Of a stretch of 26,628 nt of DNA, positions 1-7,400 are shown in pieces; the first letter of the stretch is position 1; each line of letters begins with the position of its first letter. Position numbers and translations under genes: made by a program. This DNA comes from PVC group bacterium (GTDB lineage: Bacteria > Verrucomicrobiota > Kiritimatiellia > UBA8416 > PXDI01). The stretch covers positions 1 through 26,628 of the forward strand of contig PXDI01000080.1 of assembly GCA_003565095.1 (NCBI GenBank), given 5' to 3'. The notes below the pieces were generated by a model. That model did not search any database. It was given only the letters and a program-made list of their open reading frames with translations, and was not told where the DNA came from.

Positions 1-1022
1 CCAAGATTCTGACGATTGCTACATCACATGTCGAGTATTCTTCGGACAACCGCCACTATGCGCACGTTGACTGTCCGGGACATGCTGACTATGTAAAGAA
101 CATGATCACCGGTGCTGCACAGATGGATGGTGCGATTCTGGTGGTAAGCGCGGCTGACGGCCCGATGCCGCAGACCCGTGAGCACATTCTGCTGGCGCGT
201 CAGGTCGGTGTGCCGGCAATTGTGGTATTTCTTAATAAGTGCGATCTGGTTGACGATCCGGAATTGCTGGATCTGGTTGAACTGGAAGTGCGCGAGCTGT
301 TGAGCAAGTATGAGTATCCGGGTGATGACATTGCGATAGTACGCGGTGATGCGCTTTCGGCGACTCAGGCCAACAGTCCGGATGATCCGGCCTGCAAGTG
401 CATTGGCGATCTGATGGAGGCCCTGGACGTTAATGTTCCTGAGCCGGAGCGTGCGGTTGAGCTGCCGTTCCTGATGCCGATTGAAGACGTGTTCTCGATT
501 GAAGGACGCGGGACAGTGGTAACCGGACGTATTGAGCGCGGTGTCGTCAAGACCGGTGAGGAAGTTGAGATTATCGGATTGCGTGACACGCAGAAGACTA
601 CGGCAACCGGTGTTGAAATGTTCCGTAAGATTCTGGATCAGGGACAGGCCGGTGACAATGTCGGTGTGTTGCTGCGCGGTACGAAGAAGACGGATGTTGA
701 GCGTGGTCAGGTGCTGGCCAAGCCGGGGTCAATCACCCCGCACACCCGTTTCAATGCCGAGCTGTACGTGCTGGGCAAGGATGAAGGTGGGCGTCATACC
801 CCGTTCTTCAAGGGTTATCGTCCGCAGTTCTACATCCGCACCACCGATGTGACCGGTGACATTACCCTGCCGGAAGGTGTGGAAATGGTTATGCCGGGCG
901 ACAACATTTCGGTTGAAGTGAAGCTGATTCAGCCGGTGGCTATGGAAGACCGTATGCGCTTCGCGATTCGCGAAGGCGGCCGCACTGTTGGTGCGGGTAC
1001 GGTTACAAAGATTCTCGAATAA
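1..1022 (+). CDS. tuf: Elongation factor Tu, 5'-truncated by the window edge
   Basis: EF-Tu carries aminoacyl-tRNA to the ribosomal A site as a GTP complex. The reading frame is open from base 3, so the N-terminal P-loop lies outside the window. Visible motifs are DCPGH (G3, bases 69-83) and NKCD (G4, 234-245), followed by beta-barrel domains 2 and 3 ending in GRTVGAGTVTKILE. Two GTPase motifs are unusual. Switch I reads KILTI (3-17) where most EF-Tu have RGITI, although the Mg-binding Thr is kept. The G5 motif is DAL (348-356) instead of SAL. Its place ahead of rpmG, trnW and secE resembles the E. coli tufB position, and no tuf follows fusA here. The identification is certain; only the start is unseen. 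Confidence 0.98.
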   Translation, partial: KILTIATSHVEYSSDNRHYAHVDCPGHADYVKNMITGAAQMDGAILVVSAADGPMPQTREHILLARQVGVPAIVVFLNKCDLVDDPELLDLVELEVRELLSKYEYPGDDIAIVRGDALSATQANSPDDPACKCIGDLMEALDVNVPEPERAVELPFLMPIEDVFSIEGRGTVVTGRIERGVVKTGEEVEIIGLRDTQKTTATGVEMFRKILDQGQAGDNVGVLLRGTKKTDVERGQVLAKPGSITPHTRFNAELYVLGKDEGGRHTPFFKGYRPQFYIRTTDVTGDITLPEGVEMVMPGDNISVEVKLIQPVAMEDRMRFAIREGGRTVGAGTVTKILE

Positions 1023-1033
1023 TAGTAAAAATA

Positions 1034-1079
1034 ATAACTGCGAGGCGGCACCGGTAGACGGTGACCGTCTCGTTGTTAT
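1034..1079 (+). terminator. Large hairpin between tuf and rpmG, possible weak terminator or processing site
   Basis: Seen directly: 1041-1048 (cgaggcgg) pairs with 1065-1072 (ccgtctcg) with one G-U pair. Inside it, 1049-1053 (caccg) pairs with 1059-1063 (cggtg) around a 5-base loop, leaving only A1064 bulged. An outer stem ataac/gttat (1034-1038 with 1075-1079) extends it across a 2x2 internal loop. The 3' flank is T-rich (ttgttat) but is not a clean T-run. It could be a leaky terminator that lets tuf be expressed above rpmG, or an RNase cleavage site. The structure is clear; its function is inferred. Confidence 0.5.
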
Positions 1080-1098
1080 GTAAACGGAGCGGGACGCA

Positions 1099-1251
1099 AT
1101 GCCGAGAGATTTGGCAATTCTAGCTTGCAGTGAGTGTAAGCGGCGGAACTACACGACGACGCGCAACAAGCGTACGGTGACAACCCGGCTGGAGATTAAG
1201 AAGTACTGCCGGTTTGACAAGCAGCGCACGCTGCACCGTGAAACGAAGTAA
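1099..1251 (+). CDS. rpmG: 50S ribosomal protein L33
   Basis: This 50-residue protein starts MPRDLAILACSECKRRNY and ends RTLHRETK, matching zinc-type L33 of the large subunit. It is too short for many ORF callers. The first zinc pair, C10 and C13, is present. In the second pair only C37 remains: the residue at position 40, normally Cys in the C+ form, is Asp (gac at 1216-1218). The protein therefore sits between the zinc-binding and zinc-free forms. The ATG lies downstream of an ggagcggg stretch (1086-1093) that can serve as the Shine-Dalgarno site. The rpmG-trnW-secE-nusG order is widespread in bacteria and supports the call. Confidence 0.95.
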   Translation: MPRDLAILACSECKRRNYTTTRNKRTVTTRLEIKKYCRFDKQRTLHRETK

Positions 1252-1266
1252 ATTGGTGTTGCGGTT

Positions 1267-1280
1267 GCCGGCGGGCCGGC
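1267..1280 (+). other. Short GC-rich hairpin just upstream of the tRNA
   Basis: GCCGG at 1267-1271 pairs with CCGGC at 1276-1280 around the loop cggg, ending nine bases before the tRNA-Trp 5' end. It could slow polymerase or shape the RNase P leader. A chance GC-rich palindrome is equally possible. Confidence 0.3.
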
Positions 1281-1289
1281 GGGGAAAGT

Positions 1290-1366
1290 AGGCCAGTAGC
1301 TCAATTTGGCAGAGCATCGGTCTCCAAAACCGAGGGCTGGGGGTTCGAGTCCCTCCTGGCCTGCCA
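1290..1366 (+). tRNA. trnW: tRNA-Trp (anticodon CCA), 3' CCA encoded
   Basis: A full cloverleaf can be drawn. The acceptor stem aggccag (1290-1296) pairs perfectly with ctggcct (1356-1362). The D stem is gctc/gagc. The anticodon stem tcggt/accga (1317-1321 with 1329-1333) frames the loop ctCCAaa with anticodon CCA at 1324-1326. The T arm is ggggg-TTCGAGT-ccctc with one G-U pair. The discriminator base is G1363, as expected for bacterial tRNA-Trp, and CCA is encoded at 1364-1366. It sits inside the mRNA between rpmG and secE, so its maturation must cut the transcript there. Confidence 0.97.
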
Positions 1367-1414
1367 GTTATAGAGAGAAACCGGCGGCCATTCAGTTAGT
1401 GTAAGGCGGCAGAC

Positions 1415-1624
1415 ATGGGCGATGAGAAACAGAATAGCGGTGGGGTGAAGGAGTTCTTCGACGAAGTGGGTGCGGAGATGAAGAAATGCACCTGGCCGGG
1501 ACGTGAGGAATTGATTGAGTCGACGTTTGTCGTAATTGTAAGCTTGCTGCTGATCAGCCTGTTTGTCGGCATCAGTGACAAGATTCTGGTGGAAATATTG
1601 AGACTGCTGATTCCGACAGGGTAA
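1415..1624 (+). CDS. secE: Preprotein translocase subunit SecE
   Basis: SecE clamps the two halves of the SecY channel in the inner membrane. The 69-residue protein has the short single-span form. It has a soluble N-terminus, the amphipathic surface helix with the family motif KKCTWPGREEL (about residues 23-33), and one membrane span at about 37-54 (TFVVIVSLLLISLFVGIS). The ATG is the only sensible start, and nusG follows after two bases. Its partner SecY is encoded at 24403-25749. Confidence 0.96.
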   Translation: MGDEKQNSGGVKEFFDEVGAEMKKCTWPGREELIESTFVVIVSLLLISLFVGISDKILVEILRLLIPTG

Positions 1625-1626
1625 AT

Positions 1627-2184
1627 ATGGCGATACAGAAAGAATGGTTTGTATTACATACATTAACGGGTCAGGAATACAAGGTTCGTGACAGCATCAG
1701 CGTGCGTCGCAAGCACGAGGAGATGGAGGATCTGATCGGAGAGGTCGTGATCCCGACGGAAAAGGTCGCGGAAGTCAAGCGCGGGGTCAAGACGACTTCA
1801 GTGCGCAAGTTCTTTCCGGGCTACGTTCTGATAAATTTGAGCCTGTATGATGAGCCGCGCCGCATTAATGAGCGCAGTTGGTATTTTATAAAAGAAACTC
1901 CGGGGGTTATCGGTTTTCTGGGTGGAGACAATCCGGTACCGCTGCCGCAATCGGAAGTTGACATTATCCTGTGTCAGGAAGAGGACCGGCGCGAGCAGAT
2001 TAAGCCGCGGGTCACCTTTGAACCGGGCGAGTCGGTAAGGATTATCGACGGCCCGTTTGTCAACTTTCTTGGCGGGGTTGAATCGGTTGATCCTGAACGC
2101 GGCAAGTTGAAGGTGTCGGTTGATATCTTCGGCCGCCGCACGGTTGTAGAGCTGGAATATTGGCAGGTTGAACGCGCTGAGTAA
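1627..2184 (+). CDS. nusG: Transcription termination/antitermination factor NusG
   Basis: NusG binds RNA polymerase through its NGN domain and bridges it to Rho or to ribosomal protein S10 through its KOW domain. The 185 residues show the NGN domain (EWFVLHTLTGQEYKV at 6-20, RKFFPGYVLI at 60-69, TPGVIGFLGG at 91-100). A KOW domain follows at about 134-160 (GESVRIIDGPFVNFLGG, then ERGKLKV). Length is typical. It starts two bases after the secE stop, so the pair is almost certainly cotranslated. Possible partners here are RpoB, RpoC and S10. Confidence 0.98.
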   Translation: MAIQKEWFVLHTLTGQEYKVRDSISVRRKHEEMEDLIGEVVIPTEKVAEVKRGVKTTSVRKFFPGYVLINLSLYDEPRRINERSWYFIKETPGVIGFLGGDNPVPLPQSEVDIILCQEEDRREQIKPRVTFEPGESVRIIDGPFVNFLGGVESVDPERGKLKVSVDIFGRRTVVELEYWQVERAE

Positions 2185-2221
2185 TCGGCGGAAGAGCATT
2201 CGACAGTTATTGAGGCATTAA

Positions 2222-2647
2222 ATGGCAAAGAAAGAGATAGGCAAGATAAAGCTGCAGATACCTGCGGGGCAGGCGAATCCGGCACCGCCGGTTGGTCCGG
2301 CTCTCGGACAGCAGGGCGTAAACATCATGGAATTTTGCAAGGCGTTCAATGCCGCCACGCAGGAACAGGCCGGATTGATGATACCGGTGGTTATTACTGT
2401 ATATCAGGACCGTTCCTTCACCTTCATCACCAAAAGTCCGCCGGCGGCTTCGTTATTGAAGCGTGCAGCCGGGCTGGCCAAGGGGTCGGGGGTGCCGAAC
2501 CGTGAAAAGGTCGGCAAGGTGACGCGTGAGCAGATTCGTGAGATTGTTGGGATCAAGGTCAAGGATATGAACTCGAAATCGGAAGATGCGGGAATCCGGG
2601 TGATTGAAGGCACCGCTCGCAGCATGGGGATAGAAGTTACTGACTGA
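2222..2647 (+). CDS. rplK: 50S ribosomal protein L11
   Basis: L11 forms the GTPase-associated centre with 23S rRNA helices 43/44 and the L10-L12 stalk. The 141 residues are the family length. The N-terminal domain has the proline-rich APPVGPALGQ segment (21-30), where thiopeptide antibiotics bind. The C-terminal RNA-binding domain has KDMNS and ends GTARSMGIEVTD. GAGG at 2212-2215 precedes the ATG. The 37 bases after nusG hold no obvious promoter, so it is probably transcribed from upstream. Confidence 0.98.
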   Translation: MAKKEIGKIKLQIPAGQANPAPPVGPALGQQGVNIMEFCKAFNAATQEQAGLMIPVVITVYQDRSFTFITKSPPAASLLKRAAGLAKGSGVPNREKVGKVTREQIREIVGIKVKDMNSKSEDAGIRVIEGTARSMGIEVTD

Positions 2648-2672
2648 ATTGCTTGAAAAGCGCGGAGAAATC

Positions 2673-3356
2673 ATGGCGAGGCACGGAAAAAAATATAATA
2701 AAGTGGCAGAGCAGGCACCCGCTGAGGTGCTTGAACTGGAGCAGGCGATCGGTTTTCTGAAAGAGCATGCGACCGCTACGTTCAATGAAACGATGGAGCT
2801 GGTATTGCGCATGGGAATTGATCCGCGGAAATCGGAGAATGCGATACGCGGCACAGTGAGTCTGCCGCATGGCACCGGCAAGAAGGTGCAGATTCTGGTG
2901 TTTGCCTCTGGCGAAGCGGCGGACGCGGCGCGGGCGGCGGGCGCCGACCATGTCGGATATGAGGATATGATCGAGAAGGTCAAGGGTGGCTGGACCGGGT
3001 TTGACGTGGCGATTTCCACGCCGGATGCGATGAAAGAGGTTCGCAAGCTGGGGCGTGTCCTCGGTCCGCGCGGGCTGATGCCCAACCCGAAGACCGGCAC
3101 GGTTACCGATGACGTGGCGCAGGCTGTCCAGGCCAGCCAGGCCGGACGCGTTGAGTTCCGGATGGATCGCCAGGGATGTATTGCTGTGCCGTTCGGTAAA
3201 GTTTCTTTTGAAGTGCAGCCTTTATTGGAGAATGCCCGCGCGATTCTATCGGCGGTGCGTCACGAGCGTCCGGCGGCTGCCAAGGGTGAGTATATTAAGT
3301 CGGCCTCTGTCAGTTCGACGATGGGGGTCGGATTAAAAGTGAATGTCAAGGATTAG
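2673..3356 (+). CDS. rplA: 50S ribosomal protein L1
   Basis: L1 forms the mobile stalk at the ribosomal E site and in many bacteria represses its own operon by binding the mRNA. I place the start at ATG 2673 (MARHGKKYNK) behind cggagaaatc, rather than at the in-frame TTG 2649, which has no good ribosome site. The result is 227 residues, normal for L1. The signature GRVLGPRGLMPNPKTGTV lies in the middle and the C-terminus ends STMGVGLKVNVKD. It follows rplK closely. I saw no clear L1-binding mimic in the short leaders. Confidence 0.97.
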   Translation: MARHGKKYNKVAEQAPAEVLELEQAIGFLKEHATATFNETMELVLRMGIDPRKSENAIRGTVSLPHGTGKKVQILVFASGEAADAARAAGADHVGYEDMIEKVKGGWTGFDVAISTPDAMKEVRKLGRVLGPRGLMPNPKTGTVTDDVAQAVQASQAGRVEFRMDRQGCIAVPFGKVSFEVQPLLENARAILSAVRHERPAAAKGEYIKSASVSSTMGVGLKVNVKD

Positions 3357-3373
3357 AAGCGGGGAGCGCACTG

Positions 3374-3895
3374 ATGAGACCTGAAAAACAGGCGATTGTT
3401 GGGGAAATTCGTGATAATCTGTCATCGGCGGAATACGCCTTACTGGTGGATTTTGCCGGGATGACTGTGGAGCAGGGCGCTGATTTACGCGGACGTCTTG
3501 CGCAGCACGAAACCCGTTTGCAGGTGGTTAAGAACAGTCTGCTGGGTTTTGTGGCCGGCGAGCTGGGGCGTCCTCTTGATGAGGATATGCTGCAGGGCCC
3601 GACGGCGATGGTCTACGGCAGCGGAGATGTGGCTGCGGTTGCGAAAACCCTGACTGGTTTTTACAAGGAGAAGGAGCGGGTGGCAGTCAAGGGCGGTTGC
3701 CTGGGGCAGCGCCGGTTGTCATTGCAGGATGTTGAAGCGTTGGCGAAGATGCCGTCGCGCGAGGTACTGCTGGGTATGGTAGTCGGCACGATTGCCGCAC
3801 CGATGTCCGGTATGGTTGGTGTTCTCAGCAGCAAGCTGCGAAGCCTCTTATATGTATTGCGGGCTGTTGAGGAAAAGAAGGCTGGTGCACAGTAA
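3374..3895 (+). CDS. rplJ: 50S ribosomal protein L10
   Basis: L10 anchors the L7/L12 dimers to the 23S rRNA at the base of the factor-binding stalk. The 173 residues show the N-terminal globular domain (EYALLVDFAGMTV, then LRGRLAQHETRLQVVKNSLL) and a C-terminal helix that would carry L12 dimers (VLSSKLRSLLYVLRAVEEKK). Length is typical. The ATG follows ggggagcgcactg after the rplA stop. L10-L12 complexes often regulate this operon in other bacteria; only a weak 5-bp hairpin is seen before rplL. Confidence 0.97.
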   Translation: MRPEKQAIVGEIRDNLSSAEYALLVDFAGMTVEQGADLRGRLAQHETRLQVVKNSLLGFVAGELGRPLDEDMLQGPTAMVYGSGDVAAVAKTLTGFYKEKERVAVKGGCLGQRRLSLQDVEALAKMPSREVLLGMVVGTIAAPMSGMVGVLSSKLRSLLYVLRAVEEKKAGAQ

Positions 3896-3944
3896 AACTT
3901 GGGTAAAACGTTCTTAGTAACGTGGCAGGACAGGAGAGTTAGTC

Positions 3945-4388
3945 ATGACTGAAGTGAAGGAAGATAAAGTGGAAAATCAGGAAGCAACCAAGCAGAGCGC
4001 GGCTCTGGAAGGCAAGATGGCTGAATTCGTGGATTGGATTGAGGGTATCTCGGTACTCGAGCTTTCGCAACTGGTGAAGGCGCTTGAGGATCGTCTGGGT
4101 GTCAGCGCGGCTGCTCCGATGGCTGTTGCGGCTCCGGCGGCCGGTGGTGCTGATGCGGGTGCGGCAGCCGAGGAGAAGACTGAGTTTGACGTGATTCTGA
4201 CCGCCGTCGGCGCGCAGAAAATCAACGTCATTAAGGAAGTTCGCGGAATCACCGGTCTGGGTCTGAAAGACTCCAAGGATCTGGTTGAAGGCGCGCCGAA
4301 GCCCGTGAAAGAAGGTGTCAGCAAGGAAGAAGCCGAAGAAATCAAGAAGAAGCTTGAAGCCGCCGGTGCCAGTGCTGAGGTGAAGTAG
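3945..4388 (+). CDS. rplL: 50S ribosomal protein L7/L12 with extended N-terminus
   Basis: L12 dimers recruit translation factors to the ribosome. The C-terminal domain is canonical (KINVIKEVRGITGLGLKDSK, then EGVSKEEAEEIKKKLEAAGA), after an Ala-rich hinge. The protein has 147 residues against the usual 120-130. About 20 charged residues (MTEVKEDKVENQEATKQSAA) precede the normal dimerisation helix MAEFVDWIEGISVLELSQL. The start at 3945 is favoured by caggagag eight bases upstream; the internal Met at residue 25 has no comparable site. Whether the extension stays on the mature protein is unknown. Confidence 0.97.
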   Translation: MTEVKEDKVENQEATKQSAALEGKMAEFVDWIEGISVLELSQLVKALEDRLGVSAAAPMAVAAPAAGGADAGAAAEEKTEFDVILTAVGAQKINVIKEVRGITGLGLKDSKDLVEGAPKPVKEGVSKEEAEEIKKKLEAAGASAEVK

Positions 4389-4400
4389 ACAGGCCGGTGG

Positions 4401-4423
4401 GATTCCGCCCTTCGGGGCGGATC
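4401..4423 (+). promoter_or_regulatory. UUCG-capped hairpin in the rplL-rpoB gap
   Basis: TCCGCCC (4404-4410) pairs with GGGCGGA (4415-4421) around the loop TTCG, closed by C-G, which is the extra-stable cUUCGg tetraloop. No T-run follows, so it is not a standard terminator. In E. coli the same gap holds an attenuator and an RNase III site that lower rpoBC output relative to rplL. This hairpin is a plausible analogue, or a 3' end stabiliser for the rplL mRNA. Confidence 0.55.
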
Positions 4424-4477
4424 AGAGTTGGTTCAGGTAGAGCGGATATTCTTGGTATTGATACAGCGAGGTGCCGG

Positions 4478-7400
4478 ATGGCAAAGCGGACCAGTTATGG
4501 TAAACTTAAGTCGGTGATTAACCCGCCGGACTTAATTGGACTTCAGACGAGGTCGTATGACCAGTTTCTTCAGCGCGGGGTTGCACCCGATAAACGTGCA
4601 GCGATCGGGCTTGAAGCGGTTTTAAGGGAAGTCTTCCCGATCGAGAGCTATGATGGCAGATATTTGCTGGACTATGTCAGATATGATCTGGCGGAGCCCA
4701 AAATGTCACCGATAGTTGCGCTGAATGAAAACCAGACGTTTGCGGCGCCTTTGCATGTCACTTTCCGTTTGAAGGATGGTGACGAAGTGCGTGAGGAAAG
4801 CGTTTACATGGGTGAAATTCCGTTGATGACAGATGACGGGGCTTTCGTTGTAAACGGCGCAGAGCGGGTGGTGGTCAGTCAGTTGCATCGTTCTCCGGGC
4901 ATTTGCGCTGAGGAATCGCTGCATGCCAACGGCACTACATTGTATTCTGTGCGGATTATCCCGGACCGCGGTTCGTGGGTTGAGCTGCAATTCGATACCA
5001 GTGACAATATCTGGATTTACATGGACCGCCGCCGCCGCCGCCGCAAGTTTTTAGCGTCGACGTTTTTGCGCGCGCTGGGGTATGGCACTGATGAAGAAGT
5101 GCTGGGGCTGTATTACTCGTTCCGCTCAATCAAGACCGGTGCGGCGCACAGTGCTGAAGAGCTGGAATTTCTGGTATGCAAGGATGACGTCTTTGATCTG
5201 GATTCGAAGAGCGTGCTGGCACGCCGCTACGAACCATTGACAGAGGCGCTGCTTGAGCAAATGCGTGAAGCCGGCATCAGCAAGCTGGATGTTGTTGATG
5301 TTTCCTGGGATGAAGGGGTGTTTCTTTCAACGGTGAAATCCGATCAGACGCACACCACTGATGACGCATTGAAGGATATCTATCATCGTCTGCGTCCGGG
5401 CGATCCGGCCACACCGTCAAACGCCCGCCAGTTGTTACGGCGGCTGTTTTTTGACGCGCGGCGCTACGATCTTGGGCGGGTAGGGCGCTATAAGATCAAT
5501 CAGAAACTGGGGCTTACGGGCAAGGTGGAAGATGATTTGCGTACACTGGACAAGCTGGATGCGGTTGAGGCGATTCGCTATCTGCTGCAGATTCGCCGCG
5601 GAGAGGAAAGTGTCGATGACATTGATCATCTCGGCAGCCGCCGCATCCGCACGGTAGGTGAACTGCTGGAGAATCAGTGCCGGGTTGGACTGGTGAGGAC
5701 TGAGCGCCTGATTCGTGAGCGCATGACCTTGCATGATCCTGCCAAGGGATTATTGACTCCGCAGAAGCTGGTAAACTCGAAGTCACTTTCGGCAGTCGTT
5801 CAGGATTTCTTCGGGCGCAGTCAGTTGAGCCAGTTCATGGACCAGACCAATGCGCTCAGCGCGCTGGCCCATAAGCGCCGTCTGAGTGCATTAGGGCCTG
5901 GAGGCTTGAGCCGTGAACGCGCCGGATTTGAGGTGCGCGACGTTCACAGCAGTCATTACGGCCGTATCTGCCCGATTGAAACCCCGGAAGGACCGAACAT
6001 CGGTTTGATTTCCTCCCTGGGGGTTTTCGCTCTTATCAATGATTTCGGCTTTATTGAAAGTCCCTACCGGCGTGTTGAAAACGGCCGGGTTACTGATGAA
6101 GTTGAGTATTTGTCGGCGGATCGTGAGGAGAAATTTGTTATCGCACAGGCGAACGCACCGCTTGATGACAAGGGGCGGTTTGTGAACGAGCGTGTTTCTG
6201 TTCGTTATCGTGCCGAGTTTCTGGAAGTGCCGCGTGAGAAGGTTCAGTACATGGACGTTTCTCCGATGCAGGTGATCAGTATTGCCGCCAGCATGATTCC
6301 TTTTCTTGAGCATGATGATGCAAACCGTGCGCTGATGGGTGCGAACATGATGCGTCAGGCGGTTCCGCTGATGAAAGCCGAGCGTCCGTATGTGGCTACC
6401 GGGATGGAAGCTCTGGCAGCCAAGGATTCGTGTGTGACGGTAGTTGCACGTGAAGCCGGTAAAGTGGCATATGTTTCCGCGGACAGGATTGTCGTAACAC
6501 GTGATGGTCAAATGCCGTCGAAGAAAGACAAGCCTGATTCATATCAGGAATATGATTTGCAGAAGTTCCGCCGTTCGAATGCGGGTACCTGCTGGAATCA
6601 GACCCCGATCGTGACGGTTGGGCAGAAGGTGCAGAAAGGTCAGTGCCTCGCAGACGGTCCAGGAACCAGTGAGGGTGAAATGGCGCTTGGCCGTAACCTT
6701 TCAGTGGCGTTCATGCCGTGGTCCGGTTATAACTTTGAAGACGCCATTATTCTCAGTGAGCGCATTGTGCGGGATGACGTATTCACCTCGGTGCATATTC
6801 ACGACTTTGAGGTCGGTGCCCGTGATACCAAGCTGGGCCCTGAGGAAATTACGCGTGATATTCCTAACGGGGGGGAAGAGGCTTTGCGCAATCTGGCCAG
6901 CGATGGTGTTATCCGGATTGGTGCCGAGGGGAAGCCCGGTGATATTCTGGTGGGTAAGATTACCCCCAAGAGCGAAACCGAACTTGCTCCGGAAGAGCGC
7001 CTACTGCGCGCAATCTTTGGCGAGAAGGCGGCTGAAGTGCGTGACACTTCGTTGACGGTTCCCAGCGGGACATACGGCATTGTAATGGATGTTAAGACGA
7101 CTGCGCATAAGGATGTGAAGTCGGTTGACGCATCTTCACCGACGGAGCGTAAAAAACAGATCAAGGGCATCCAGGAAGAACACAAGAGCAAAATCCAGCA
7201 GCTTACTGAAGAGTTGACGGAAGCGCTCAGCAACATACTTCTGGGAGAAAAGATTCCTCTGGATGTTACCGATTCCGAGACCGGTGAAGTTATAATTCCG
7301 GCGAATCGCAAGATTACCAAGACGTTACTGCGCAAGCTGGCCGCGGCCAGTGAGCACATGCATATCGACAGCAGTCCCATCCAGATCAAGATTGATGAGA

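Noticed and set aside
3908..3923. Five-base-pair hairpin (acgtt/aacgt) between rplJ and rplL
   Set aside because: Too short and AT-leaning to separate from chance without comparison to relatives.
4397..4477. 27-codon upstream extension of rpoB from a GTG
   Set aside because: It would translate the UUCG hairpin, lacks a ribosome site and has no match to RpoB N-termini; ATG 4478 has both.
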